DNA from: Planctomycetaceae bacterium
GTDB taxonomy: Bacteria > Planctomycetota > Planctomycetia > Planctomycetales > Planctomycetaceae
Assembly: GCA_021732415.1 (NCBI GenBank)
Contig: JAKFVC010000110.1
Span: forward strand, 1 to 53,064
Length of the DNA stretch: 53,064 bases
Direction: 5' to 3'
The stretch's first letter is position 1. The number at the start of each line of letters is the position of its first letter. Below the pieces are notes generated by a model that did not search any database, had not been told where the DNA came from, and worked only from the letters and a program-made list of their open reading frames with translations. Below, one piece after another: positions 5,844 to 13,313 of this stretch. Position numbers and translations under genes: made by a program.

Positions 5844-5914
5844 GGGCTCATGGTCTAACGGCACGACACCGCTATGGCATGGCAGCGATCCGGGTTCGAC
5901 TCCCGGTGGGTCCA
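5844..5914 (+). tRNA. tRNA-Ala(GGC)
   Basis: Acceptor GGGCTCA/TGGGTCC with G3-U70, anticodon loop ATGGCAT with one mismatch in the stem (CCGCT/GGCAG), T-arm CCGGG/CCCGG, discriminator A then CTGA. Confidence 0.8.
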
Positions 5915-5925
5915 CTGATGTTCAC

Positions 5926-6013
5926 GGAAGGTAGCCGGATACGGCTGGCCGGGCCGCGGTGCTAACGCGGTTCTCCCTTACAGGAGATCAGGGTTCGAAT
6001 CCCTGGCCTTCCG
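5926..6013 (+). tRNA. tRNA-Ser(GCU)
   Basis: Class II. Acceptor GGAAGGT/GCCTTCC, anticodon stem CCGCG/CGCGG with loop GTGCTAA, variable-arm stem TCTCC/GGAGA, T-arm CAGGG/CCCTG, discriminator G. Confidence 0.85.
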
Positions 6014-6018
6014 CTCCT

Positions 6019-6090
6019 GCCTCGATGGTGAAACGGAGATCACTCCCCGCTTCTAACGGGGCATTCTGGGTTCGAGTCCTGGTCGAGGTA
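6019..6090 (+). tRNA. tRNA-Arg(UCU)
   Basis: Acceptor GCCTCGA/TCGAGGT, anticodon stem CCCCG/CGGGG with loop CTTCTAA, T-loop TTCGAGT, discriminator A. Confidence 0.85.
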
Positions 6091-6103
6091 TTCAATAAAC
6101 AAC

Positions 6104-6190
6104 GGAAGGGCCTCCCGATGGGTGCCGGGCGTCGGTTGGAAGCCGAATGGGGGCGAAAGCCCCTTGCGGGTTCAACTCCCGCTCCTTCCG
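6104..6190 (+). tRNA. tRNA-Ser(GGA)
   Basis: Class II. Acceptor GGAAGGG/TCCTTCC, anticodon loop TTGGAAG, variable-arm stem GGGGC/GCCCC, T-arm GCGGG/CCCGC, discriminator G. It is the fourth serine isoacceptor in the array. Confidence 0.8.
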
Positions 6191-6219
6191 CTCGTGTCAC
6201 AGGGTTTTAGAGGAGAAGA

Positions 6220-6912
6220 ATGATGGAGACGCGACTTCAAAACGCCTTTCAGGAGATTGGTGCCCGGTTGGCAGATCAGACGTCCGGTCCACGGTTCGAA
6301 ATCGACATCGTGAACCGAAACCGTCTGGAAGCCTACCAGTTTCAATATCCCCGCAACGATCAGGTGGAGATCGAGGTTGTCGACGTCCATCGTCATCTGC
6401 GCCAGTTGGTGCTGGATGTGACGGGATCGCGTCTGCCGATTTCCGGACGTTACCTTTGCGGCCATGACGAATCGCATTGGTTCGTCGCCGGGTTGGAATT
6501 CGGTCGCAAGACGATGACGGTCCGTGGGGCAATGGAATCACTGAAACCGGCTCTTGTACGGCGGGAGCAGCGACGTAAGGGCGTCCACCACCGTCTGGAT
6601 CGGCGGAAGACGGCGGCCTACATCCGTCAGGGAGAATGGTTCTTCCTGCCCCGGCCTAAGATGCAGGTCGCTACGGAACTGGTCGAGTATCGAGGCCACT
6701 TAGCTCGCAACGGTGGCAAGCCGCACCGTGTAGACGAACTCTGCCGCGTTCCGGGCGGAGAGGAAGTGTTTGTGCGAGGAAATGTACGACATGTCGATCA
6801 CCAGACGATTCACTTTGATGTCTGGCATCGAGTCGTACAGAACAACGAAGTGATTCCGGATCCAGCGGACATTGCCGCCCGCGAATGGCAGCATATTGCC
6901 TGGTTGGACTGA
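6220..6912 (+). CDS. Unknown protein encoded inside the tRNA array
   Basis: This 230-residue soluble protein is not recognised. It has a strong ribosome-binding site (GAGGAG, seven bases before ATG 6220) and good coding composition. It is rich in Arg and His (HHRLDRRKTAAYIRQGEWFF), with a basic middle third around residues 110-135, and its C-terminal third is beta-rich (VFVRGNVRHVDHQTIHFDVW). No membrane segment or signal peptide is visible. It stands between tRNA-Ser(GGA) and tRNA-His on the same strand, with gaps of about 30 and 45 bases, so it is probably co-transcribed with the tRNAs. A nucleic-acid-related role is suggested only by location and charge. I assign no function. Confidence 0.75.
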   Translation: MMETRLQNAFQEIGARLADQTSGPRFEIDIVNRNRLEAYQFQYPRNDQVEIEVVDVHRHLRQLVLDVTGSRLPISGRYLCGHDESHWFVAGLEFGRKTMTVRGAMESLKPALVRREQRRKGVHHRLDRRKTAAYIRQGEWFFLPRPKMQVATELVEYRGHLARNGGKPHRVDELCRVPGGEEVFVRGNVRHVDHQTIHFDVWHRVVQNNEVIPDPADIAAREWQHIAWLD

Positions 6913-6958
6913 ACAAGTTCGCGGGGGCTGTGTCGAATCGCACGGCACCCGCAAGCAT

Positions 6959-7033
6959 GGTGTTCGTGGTGTAGTGGTTTCTGCATGTCGGCCTGTGACG
7001 CCGAAGGTGACGGTTCGATCCCGTTCGAACACC
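6959..7033 (+). tRNA. tRNA-His(GUG)
   Basis: Acceptor GTGTTCG/CGAACAC with the histidine-specific extra G-1 (6959) opposite C73 (7033). Anticodon stem TCGGC/GCCGA with loop CTGTGAC, T-arm GACGG/CCGTT. Confidence 0.9.
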
Positions 7034-7055
7034 CTAATGGATGAGGAGAAGAATC

Positions 7056-7649
7056 GTGGTGGCGACTTTAACTCGACCAACGCTCGTCCTGAACCGCAAC
7101 TGGCAGCCGGTGGGTGTGGCCTCCGTGGCCCGCTCGCTGACACTGGTCGCGGCGGAACGGGCGCGGATCGTGGATCCCACGGACTTCCAGCTCTACACGT
7201 GGGCCGATTGGGCGAGGCTGATCCCGCAGGGCGACGAACCGTTCGTGCAGTCGGTGACGTTTCGCATTCGCGTGCCGGAGGTGATCACGCTGACGGAGTA
7301 TGACCGGGTTCCCACGAACGCGGTCACCTTCAGCCGGCGGAACATTTTCAAGCGTGACCGCTATACGTGTCAGTTCTGCGGCATCCAACCGGGGAGCGAG
7401 GATCTGACGATCGACCACGTCCTACCCCGTTCGCGCGGTGGCACCAGCATGTGGGAAAACTGCGTGCTGGCCTGCCTGGAGTGCAACAAGCGGAAGGCCG
7501 ACCGCACGCCGATCGAAGCGCACATGCCATTGCGGAAGACTCCGGTCCGTCCGACGTGGCGGCCGCTCTACGCTCGGCACGATATGCGGATCGAAAGCTG
7601 GTCCAAGTTCGTCAGCGAGGCGTACTGGACTGTGGAACTGGATGAATGA
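7056..7649 (+). CDS. HNH endonuclease encoded inside the tRNA array
   Basis: A protein of about 197 residues. The N-terminal part (TLVLNRNWQPVGVASVARS, then DFQLYTWADW) matches a widespread bacterial HNH family. The C-terminal part has the zinc knuckle pairs CQFCG and CLECN flanking the catalytic DHVLPRSRGG and the WENCVLACLECNKRKADRT helix. It should cut or nick nucleic acid with a divalent metal. GTG 7056 is chosen because GAGGAG lies just upstream; an in-frame ATG at 7041 would overlap that site. It lies 22 bases after tRNA-His and 43 before tRNA-Trp. It could be a homing-type enzyme that spreads or maintains the array, which is inference. Confidence 0.85.
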   Translation: MVATLTRPTLVLNRNWQPVGVASVARSLTLVAAERARIVDPTDFQLYTWADWARLIPQGDEPFVQSVTFRIRVPEVITLTEYDRVPTNAVTFSRRNIFKRDRYTCQFCGIQPGSEDLTIDHVLPRSRGGTSMWENCVLACLECNKRKADRTPIEAHMPLRKTPVRPTWRPLYARHDMRIESWSKFVSEAYWTVELDE

Positions 7650-7692
7650 TGATCGCCGCCGAGTCCTTTTCAAATGGCTCGGCGGTATTTAC

Positions 7693-7762
7693 ACGAGTGT
7701 GCTCCTGGGAGAGCGGGTGGTCTCCAAAGCCGCTGGATGGGGTTCGAATCCTCACGCTCGTG
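7693..7762 (+). tRNA. tRNA-Trp(CCA)
   Basis: Acceptor ACGAGTG/CGCTCGT, anticodon stem GTGGT/GCCGC with loop CTCCAAA, T-arm TGGGG/CCTCA, discriminator G as in bacterial tRNA-Trp. Confidence 0.85.
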
Positions 7763-7768
7763 CTGATT

Positions 7769-7841
7769 GCCAACGTGGCTGATTGAGAAAGGCGTCCGTC
7801 TTGTAAGCGGAAGCATGCTGGTGCGAATCCAGTCGTTGGCT
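7769..7841 (+). tRNA. tRNA-Thr(UGU)
   Basis: Perfect acceptor GCCAACG/CGTTGGC, anticodon stem TCCGT/GCGGA with loop CTTGTAA, discriminator T. The T-loop is TGCGAAT, again with G at position 55. Confidence 0.8.
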
Positions 7842-7843
7842 CT

Positions 7844-7915
7844 GTCCCGATGGTGTAGCGGATTGCATGGGACTCTCCGAAGGTCCAGGCCCTGGTTCGA
7901 TTCCAGGTCGGGATA
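7844..7915 (+). tRNA. tRNA-Arg(CCG)
   Basis: Acceptor GTCCCGA/TCGGGAT, anticodon stem GGACT/GGTCC with loop CTCCGAA, T-arm CCTGG/CCAGG, discriminator A. Two bases separate it from tRNA-Thr(UGU). Confidence 0.85.
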
Positions 7916-7925
7916 TTGCTTGATT

Positions 7926-7997
7926 GCCCTGCGGGTGTGGAGGACGCATGGACTGCCTTCGAAGCAGTCGGGCGAGGTTCGATTCCTCGGTGGGGTA
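7926..7997 (+). tRNA. tRNA-Arg(UCG)
   Basis: Acceptor GCCCTGC/GTGGGGT held by several G-T pairs, anticodon stem ACTGC/GCAGT with loop CTTCGAA, T-arm CGAGG/CCTCG, discriminator A then CTGA. Confidence 0.8.
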
Positions 7998-8003
7998 CTG
8001 ATC

Positions 8004-8074
8004 GTCTCTGAGGTGTACTGGAAGCACGCGACTCTGCGAAGGTCGTAGACCAGGTTCGACTCCTGGCAGGGACA
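8004..8074 (+). tRNA. tRNA-Arg(GCG), unusual anticodon
   Basis: Acceptor GTCTCTG/CAGGGAC, anticodon stem CGACT/GGTCG with loop CTGCGAA, T-arm CCAGG/CCTGG. Bacteria normally use an A34 (inosine) ACG tRNA for this box, so GCG is unusual. Confidence 0.85.
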
Positions 8075-8084
8075 CTGTTTTCAT

Positions 8085-8156
8085 GGCGCTGGAGCTACAC
8101 GGCGTGGCGGCGGCCTGCAAAGCCGCATGCAGTGGGTTCGACTCCCACCGGCGTCT
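8085..8156 (+). tRNA. tRNA-Cys(GCA)
   Basis: Acceptor GGCGCTG/CGGCGTC, anticodon stem GCGGC/GCCGC with loop CTGCAAA, T-arm GTGGG/CCCAC, discriminator T, the known Cys identity base. Confidence 0.9.
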
Positions 8157-8261
8157 CTTTGAAGGATTACTCCATTGATGTCTCCGTCCAGCGGCGGGCG
8201 GGCCACCCGGCAGGGTTGGGCTCCGTCTGTTCCGAACATGGGTTCTGACCGGAAGTCATTG

Positions 8262-8333
8262 GAGAGGTTAGCTCAACGGTAGAGCACCAGTTTAGGGAAC
8301 TGGCTGTTGCGGGTTCGATTCCCGTACCACACG
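8262..8333 (+). tRNA. tRNA-like gene, anticodon AGG (Pro), possibly degenerate
   Basis: The D-arm (TTAGCTCAACGGTAGAGCA), anticodon stem CCAGT/ACTGG with loop TTAGGGA, and T-arm GCGGG/CCCGT are good. The acceptor GAGAGGT/ACCACAC has two A-A mismatches. The A34 proline anticodon is also unusual. Last member of the array. Confidence 0.55.
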
Positions 8334-8662
8334 TCGGCTTTCACCGATGACCGGGTCTGTCCCATGGACAGATCCACCATGCAGCCCAAGGGAGACGGAC
8401 GATCGTTGAATCGGCCATCATCACGGTTCGCCGCGGTGACGGCAGCACACGACAATACTATGCAGGACGCAGATTCCGCCGTGGGACTCGCTCGGCTACG
8501 GCGCGGCAACGAAAAAGTTGATGCGGCCGATGGTTCGCCATCGGTCGAAAAATCTTTCCGACCCGCGTCGACACCCAGTGAGACCACGGCTCAAGCGTCA
8601 CTCCGTGTTTTCCCGTGTGATTCGCGAACGCTTCGTCTTCTGCGGGTATTTTCACTGCGACT
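8334..8662. other. Gene-free stretch after the tRNA array
   Basis: Contains a strong hairpin, GGGTCTGTCC (8353-8362) pairing with GGACAGATCC (8366-8375) around a CAT loop. There is no T-tract, so it may end the array transcript or mark a processing site. Beyond it I see no credible gene. Confidence 0.4.
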
Positions 8663-9475
8663 TTAATTTGTGCTTGATGCGTTATGACGGTCATACGCTT
8701 CGATAACGGCAATCAGAAGGGAAGTGACCTGTGTCGCGAACAAGGCCAGAACGAAGAACATCCATGCCCCCGATGCCGTCATTGTCCAGGGTTGAGTCAA
8801 TCCCACAATGAGGCCGAACAGGCATCCTACCAGTCCCGCCAAGCACAGCGGTCGGCGATGCGCTGGAGAAAATCCCAGCGTGACGATTGCGCCAATGATA
8901 CTGCTGGAACAATACCCAATATAAAGCCACTGTTTCGCTTCAATGGGCTTGCCCTCTCGTAGTCCGCCGATCCAACCCATACCTCCCTGAGGGACAACAA
9001 TGCGGTCGTAGACGAATAGGACCGCAGCAATTATTGCTCCGGAAACGAGCCCTAAAGCAATCACCCACGGTCGACTCAGTCGTGATCCGCCGAGAATCCA
9101 ATCATAGAAAGCATCGCTGGGAAACCGGACCGGTGGCTGTTCCGTGGCATCGATCGCCGATTCAGAGACCGTCCCGGCAATGGCCACGTTCCCCACCATG
9201 GCGAAGAATGCTAATGACAGCAACCGAATCAGCCCAATCCGCTCATAGGCGGCCAGGAAACCGACTATCGCACCGCCGAGCGTAATTCCTGGCCCACCAT
9301 ATCCGTGGCACAGCGTGACCACGATCCCGGGAACGGCTCCGCATAGTGTCCCGCCCAGCAGTAGCCACAGAGGGAGACGCTGACGAGTGGGGATCGATTC
9401 AGCAGGGATTATGCAATCCGAATTGGTATCGAAGCGAGTGGAATCATTGCGGGATTCTTCAGGGGCAGTCGACAT
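8663..9475 (-). CDS. Integral membrane protein of unknown function
   Basis: A 270-residue protein with an N-terminal soluble tail of about 33 residues, then roughly six to seven hydrophobic segments (LPLWLLLGGTLCGAVPGIVV, ITLGGAIVGFLAAY, VIALGLVSGAIIAAVLFVY, SSIIGAIVTLGFS, LAGLVGCLFGLIVGL, WMFFVLALFATQVTSLLIAV). Glycine-rich helices suggest a small transport-like or scaffold membrane protein, but no family is recognised. The start at 9475 has a GAGG site upstream on the minus strand. It diverges from the slipin gene. Confidence 0.7.
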   Translation of the reverse strand: MSTAPEESRNDSTRFDTNSDCIIPAESIPTRQRLPLWLLLGGTLCGAVPGIVVTLCHGYGGPGITLGGAIVGFLAAYERIGLIRLLSLAFFAMVGNVAIAGTVSESAIDATEQPPVRFPSDAFYDWILGGSRLSRPWVIALGLVSGAIIAAVLFVYDRIVVPQGGMGWIGGLREGKPIEAKQWLYIGYCSSSIIGAIVTLGFSPAHRRPLCLAGLVGCLFGLIVGLTQPWTMTASGAWMFFVLALFATQVTSLLIAVIEAYDRHNASSTN

Positions 9476-9566
9476 TCAGCACCTCTGAGAAATCACGCGA
9501 ACGCCTTCGACACTGTCGTGTCGATTATGAGCATCAAATTGAAAGTTGAGAAGTCGGAGACAAATT

Positions 9567-10672
9567 GTGTTGTTGTTCAAGCGTTACAAAATCCGCAGCT
9601 ACGAAATGGGCCTCTTGTTCCGCGATGGCGAATTCCGCGGCTTAGTCGGCGAAGGCAAGCATTGGTTCTTCGACCCGCTCGGTAAAGTCCGAGTGGATGT
9701 CGTCTCGCAGCGCGATCCGTGGCTGGTTCATGAAAAGCTCGACTTGATTATCAAGTCAGGAACGCTCGCGGACCGCGCCGTTGTGCTGGACCTGAAGGAT
9801 ACCGAGCGCGCCTTGGTCTGGGTCGAGAACCGGTTCAGCCATATCTTGTCGGCGGGTCAGTACGCCTACTGGACGGGTCAGAAGCAGGTCCGCGTTGAGG
9901 TCATCGACATTCGGCCGGTCCGTTTCGAGCACGACCAGTTCAAGGTCATCGTCCGCTCGCCTCTGTCGGCACGCGTCCTTGATGTCTGCACGGTGCAGCG
10001 TGATCGCGTCGGCGTGCTGTTCATTGATGGGCGTTATGTCGAAACGCTGTCGCCGGGTGAGTACGCCTTCTGGAAGGGCCCGGCGGATGCCAAGGTCGTG
10101 GAAATCGATCTGCGGGAAACGATGGTCGATGTCGGCGGTCAGGAAATCATGACGGCCGACAAAGTCACGCTGCGGCTCAACGCCGTGGTGACCTACAAGC
10201 TTGTCGATGCCCGCAAGGCGGTCAGTCAGACGGACGACGTACGACAAGCACTCTACCGCGACACGCAGCTCGTACTGCGCGGCGTTGTCGGGGCACGGGA
10301 ACTCGATGCCTTCCTGACGGACAAAGACGCCGTCGCGAAGGAAATCGAAGACAATGTGCGGCATCGCGCCGGTGAATTGGGTCTGGAAATCGCCTCAGTG
10401 GGCATCCGTGATGTGATCCTGCCGGGCGAGATGAAGGATCTGATGAACAAGGTTACGGAGGCCAAGAAAGCGGCTGAGGCCAACCTGATTGCGCGGCGGG
10501 AGGAAACGGCCGCCATCCGCAGCCAGGCCAACACGGCCAAACTGCTGGCCGAAAGCCCGACCCTCATGCGGCTGCGGAACTGGAAGTCCTCGAAAGGATC
10601 GCTTCGGCCGGCAAGCTCAACATCGTCATGGGCGAGAAGGGCCTGGCCGACAAGGTCGTCAACCTGCTGTAA
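9567..10672 (+). pseudogene. Slipin/SPFH (band 7) protein with a late frameshift
   Basis: Residues from the start show tandem regions (RSYEMGLLFRDGEFRGLVGEG; later VGVLFIDGRYVETLSPGEYAFW) and a band 7/SPFH core (EIMTADKVTLRLNAVVTYKL). A C-terminal helical stretch rich in Ala, Glu and Lys (EAKKAAEANLIARREETAA) follows. Such proteins form membrane-associated oligomers. After LLAESPTLMRLR, near 10577, one G is missing. Restoring it gives ELEVLERIASAGKLNIVMGE to a TAA at 10670-10672, right before the terminator. The unshifted frame instead runs through the terminator to 10820. Either a real inactivating or truncating frameshift or a sequence error. GTG 9567 has GGAGA upstream; a TTG at 9546 is the alternative. 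Confidence 0.8.
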
Positions 10673-10677
10673 ACGAA

Positions 10678-10720
10678 CGCCCCCGATTCGGGTGATCGAA
10701 TCGGGGGCGTTTTCGTTTTT
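10678..10720 (+). terminator. Strong rho-independent terminator of the slipin gene
   Basis: CGCCCCCGATTCG (10678-10690) pairs perfectly with CGAATCGGGGGCG (10697-10709) around a six-base loop. A T-rich tail with one C and one G (TTTTCGTTTTT) follows. It starts five bases after the restored slipin stop, which supports the frameshift reading. Confidence 0.9.
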
Positions 10721-10955
10721 CAGATGGCCCTTCCCTACGGACAAACACTCGGGGCATTCGGGCCCTGAATTCCTGGTGGCTGCAATCTTCATCTTGCAGC
10801 CGCTTAGACGCACATACTGAGGGTTATTGAACCTAGGTAGTTTCTCAAGACCGCGATCAGTCACTGGCATTCTCTCGAAGATGCGGATGGGATAGGGTGG
10901 GGTTCAACTGGGGATTTGAAGCCCGTCGTAAGTTTTCGATTTGATGGGTGATTCG

Positions 10956-12950
10956 ATGCGCGGATTGCAACGGTTACATCTCTACACCTCAGCCGTTGCG
11001 ATCGTTCTGGTCGTTGCTGGATGCGGACGAACATCATCGCCCTCACTGCCAATCACGCCCGCTGGATCAAGCGATCCGGTGTTACCCGCTCACGCGATAC
11101 GACGACTGGGATCGTTGCAGTACCTTCCTCGGTTTCCAACGGATCGGCTGGAGTATTCTGCAAATGGTCAGTACCTGGCGACGGCAGCTTTCGCGGAAGT
11201 GGGGACGATGCCGACGGGAATTCAAATCTGGGAGCGCGCCACGGGTTCTGAAATGACGCCCACACAACTGCGCGATATCGATATCACGGGCTTTGCATGG
11301 TCGCCGGAAGGAGATCGAATCGCTGTCCTTCATCGGAGTGGCGGGGTCGTACTCTGGACGCCGCAACAGAATTTACAGGTGGGGGCCTTGATGGCGGATA
11401 TGCGATTTTTCGCAATCGCTTGGTCACCAAAGGGTGATCTGCTGGCCTTGCGCGGAGATCGCCTCATTCATGTCATTCGCGAAGCGGGCTACGTGAAGTA
11501 CAAATTGCCATTCACTGGTCAAGAGCGGTCCTTTCCGACAACGCAGATGATGGACTTCTCGCCCGATGGGAAGCGACTCGCGGTTATGGCTGAAGCGGGA
11601 ATCGACGTCTATGACACTCATGATGGGAGATTAACGGCGACGCTCGCGGACGGTGCAGAATCAGTCAATTTCGTCCGGTTTCTTCCCAGTGGCGATCGAA
11701 TGGCTTTGGGGACCAATCAGGGTGTACGGATCGTTAATCTGGACGCTTCTCTTTCTGTGACGGCCCTGGGGGAAACGCTTTGTGCCGGACTTGCCTGCTC
11801 TCCGGGCGGTCAATACCTCGCAACAGCAGGGATGTCGGGATTCGGTGAATCGGCCATCTGGAACGTCGACACTGGCCAACGTGCAAAGCTCATTTCGAAT
11901 TCATCCCAAGGCGGAATCGCATTCGCGCCGGACAATTCAGAGCTGGCGTTGGGCTCGCGACGGACGTCTTTTGTGAGGGTCAGCACTTGGGATCCGATTG
12001 CTGTCGGGGACGACCAAGCCTACCGACTGATCACTGGGCATCTCGCCGGAAATCGACTCTGGACAGGAGAGATTGGTCCGACGGTTCGAGAATGGAAGTG
12101 GGAGACAGGAGAACGCGGACGATCGATCTCCCGTGCCAATGGAACAACGATCGCCATCGCTGCTATTGGAGGTGAACATCTGGCGGTTGCCGGGGAGACT
12201 TCAGCAATCGACGTTTTCGATCTGAACGCCGAAAGAGTTGCATACACACTTTCGGGGCATGCTTCAGTAACAAATTCCTTGGGTTACTCTCTTTCGCACC
12301 ATTGTCTTATCTCTGGCGGAACCGATGGCGTGGTGCGGGGCTGGGATCTGAATTCACAGTCCATGCGATTTGAGATTCCGTTTGTTTCGAAAACGAATCC
12401 CGGAACGCGAACAGAAATCGCAGTCGCGCCGAATGGAGACCTCTTTGCTTGTGGCAATCCCGTCAACGGAGAGATTCAGGTCTTTCGTGCGCGGGATGGA
12501 GAACGGCTGTGGTCGAAAAGCATGCACCCGCACGGGTCCGTCTTCATGCCGATCCAGTTCACATCTGATTCAGAGCAGGTTGCCACGATTGTCGTCGCTC
12601 CCGATTCTGAGCGGCCTGGACGGATCACTTTATCGGTCGCGATTCTCGATGTCACAACTGGGCGGGAGCGATCTCGTATTGACTGCGGAGTGCATTTCAT
12701 TTCCTCCATTGCATTCTCGCCCGACGCACAACTCATGGCCCTCTGCGCCATGAAGGACGAAACAAAAAGTGTTCAAATCTGGTCCATCCCTTCGCGGAAA
12801 CATGTGGCGACTTTGTCCGGACATCTCGATTGGCCCCGTTGGCTGAGCTTTAATGAAGATGGCACCAAGTTGATCAGTCTTTCTCAGGACACAACAGGCA
12901 TCGTTTGGGATGTCAAAGACATCCGAGCCGGCACTGAGCGGGATCGATAA
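10956..12950 (+). CDS. WD40 beta-propeller lipoprotein
   Basis: A protein of about 664 residues. The N-terminus (RGLQRLHLYTSAVAIVLVVAGC) is a lipoprotein signal with a VAGC lipobox. The rest consists of degenerate WD40 repeats such as FAWSPEGDRIAVLHRSGGVVLW, MDFSPDGKRLAVMAEAG, TLSGHASVTNSLGYS, GGTDGVVRGWDL and LSGHLDWPRWLSFNEDGTK. Two propellers are likely. It is probably an envelope protein-interaction scaffold. ATG 10956 gives the best signal peptide; ATG 10944 is possible. Its stop lies exactly where slipin-like remnant sequence begins. Confidence 0.8.
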   Translation: MRGLQRLHLYTSAVAIVLVVAGCGRTSSPSLPITPAGSSDPVLPAHAIRRLGSLQYLPRFPTDRLEYSANGQYLATAAFAEVGTMPTGIQIWERATGSEMTPTQLRDIDITGFAWSPEGDRIAVLHRSGGVVLWTPQQNLQVGALMADMRFFAIAWSPKGDLLALRGDRLIHVIREAGYVKYKLPFTGQERSFPTTQMMDFSPDGKRLAVMAEAGIDVYDTHDGRLTATLADGAESVNFVRFLPSGDRMALGTNQGVRIVNLDASLSVTALGETLCAGLACSPGGQYLATAGMSGFGESAIWNVDTGQRAKLISNSSQGGIAFAPDNSELALGSRRTSFVRVSTWDPIAVGDDQAYRLITGHLAGNRLWTGEIGPTVREWKWETGERGRSISRANGTTIAIAAIGGEHLAVAGETSAIDVFDLNAERVAYTLSGHASVTNSLGYSLSHHCLISGGTDGVVRGWDLNSQSMRFEIPFVSKTNPGTRTEIAVAPNGDLFACGNPVNGEIQVFRARDGERLWSKSMHPHGSVFMPIQFTSDSEQVATIVVAPDSERPGRITLSVAILDVTTGRERSRIDCGVHFISSIAFSPDAQLMALCAMKDETKSVQIWSIPSRKHVATLSGHLDWPRWLSFNEDGTKLISLSQDTTGIVWDVKDIRAGTERDR

Positions 12951-13165
12951 CCGGTTCAGTCAATGTCTTACCAACGTGTCAGTATGCTTACTGGACCGCT
13001 CAGAAGAGCGTTCGCGTCGAAGTCGTCGACAGCCGCGAGCACATGCGCGAAGACTTAGCCAGCTTGGAATTCGAACTCACGCCGGATGAAGTCACGCAGA
13101 TCGAGCGATTGACCAAGCCACACTGGAACTCGGCCTCCGTGCAACGGCAAATCGGCGTGACCTGA
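12948..13165 (+). pseudogene. Composite remnant: slipin fragment joined to an aldo/keto reductase tail
   Basis: From 12951 the DNA closely follows the slipin gene (compare 9829-9910). It reads NRFSQ, then after a frame change QYAYWTAQKSVRVEVVDSR. In the same frame it continues as MREDLASLEFELTPDEVTQ and IERLTKPHW to a TGA at 13163-13165, which resembles the C-terminus of an aldo/keto reductase. Neither part has a start or complete domain. The join of two unrelated gene ends, with the lipoprotein stop at the boundary, indicates past recombination. Confidence 0.55.
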
Positions 13166-13313
13166 GCGTTTCATTCTTTCAGTTTATCAGCCATCCCCTT
13201 GTGAGGGAGGGCAAGCTTGATGTCAGCACGGTGGCGCTGAAAAGCGGAGTTGATGAGGGCAGCCCCAAACAGCACGTCATCCTCAGGTAGAATGAAGGAC
13301 AGGAGATGCGAAC

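Noticed and set aside
8172-8261. A possible 43rd tRNA between tRNA-Cys and the last array member
   Set aside because: TCTCC pairs with GGAGA at the ends and a GTCCAGCGG D-arm-like stretch exists, but no proper anticodon stem or TTC T-loop could be folded; at best a remnant.
2966-8333. Many short open frames crossing the tRNA genes
   Set aside because: They run through conserved tRNA arms, giving repeated peptides such as GSNPTRA or GFEPT in arbitrary frames; not proteins.
8384-8520. A start-less frame with TVRRGDGSTRQYYAGRRF-like sequence after the array
   Set aside because: It looks somewhat protein-like but has no start codon or ribosome-binding site and no upstream partner frame.
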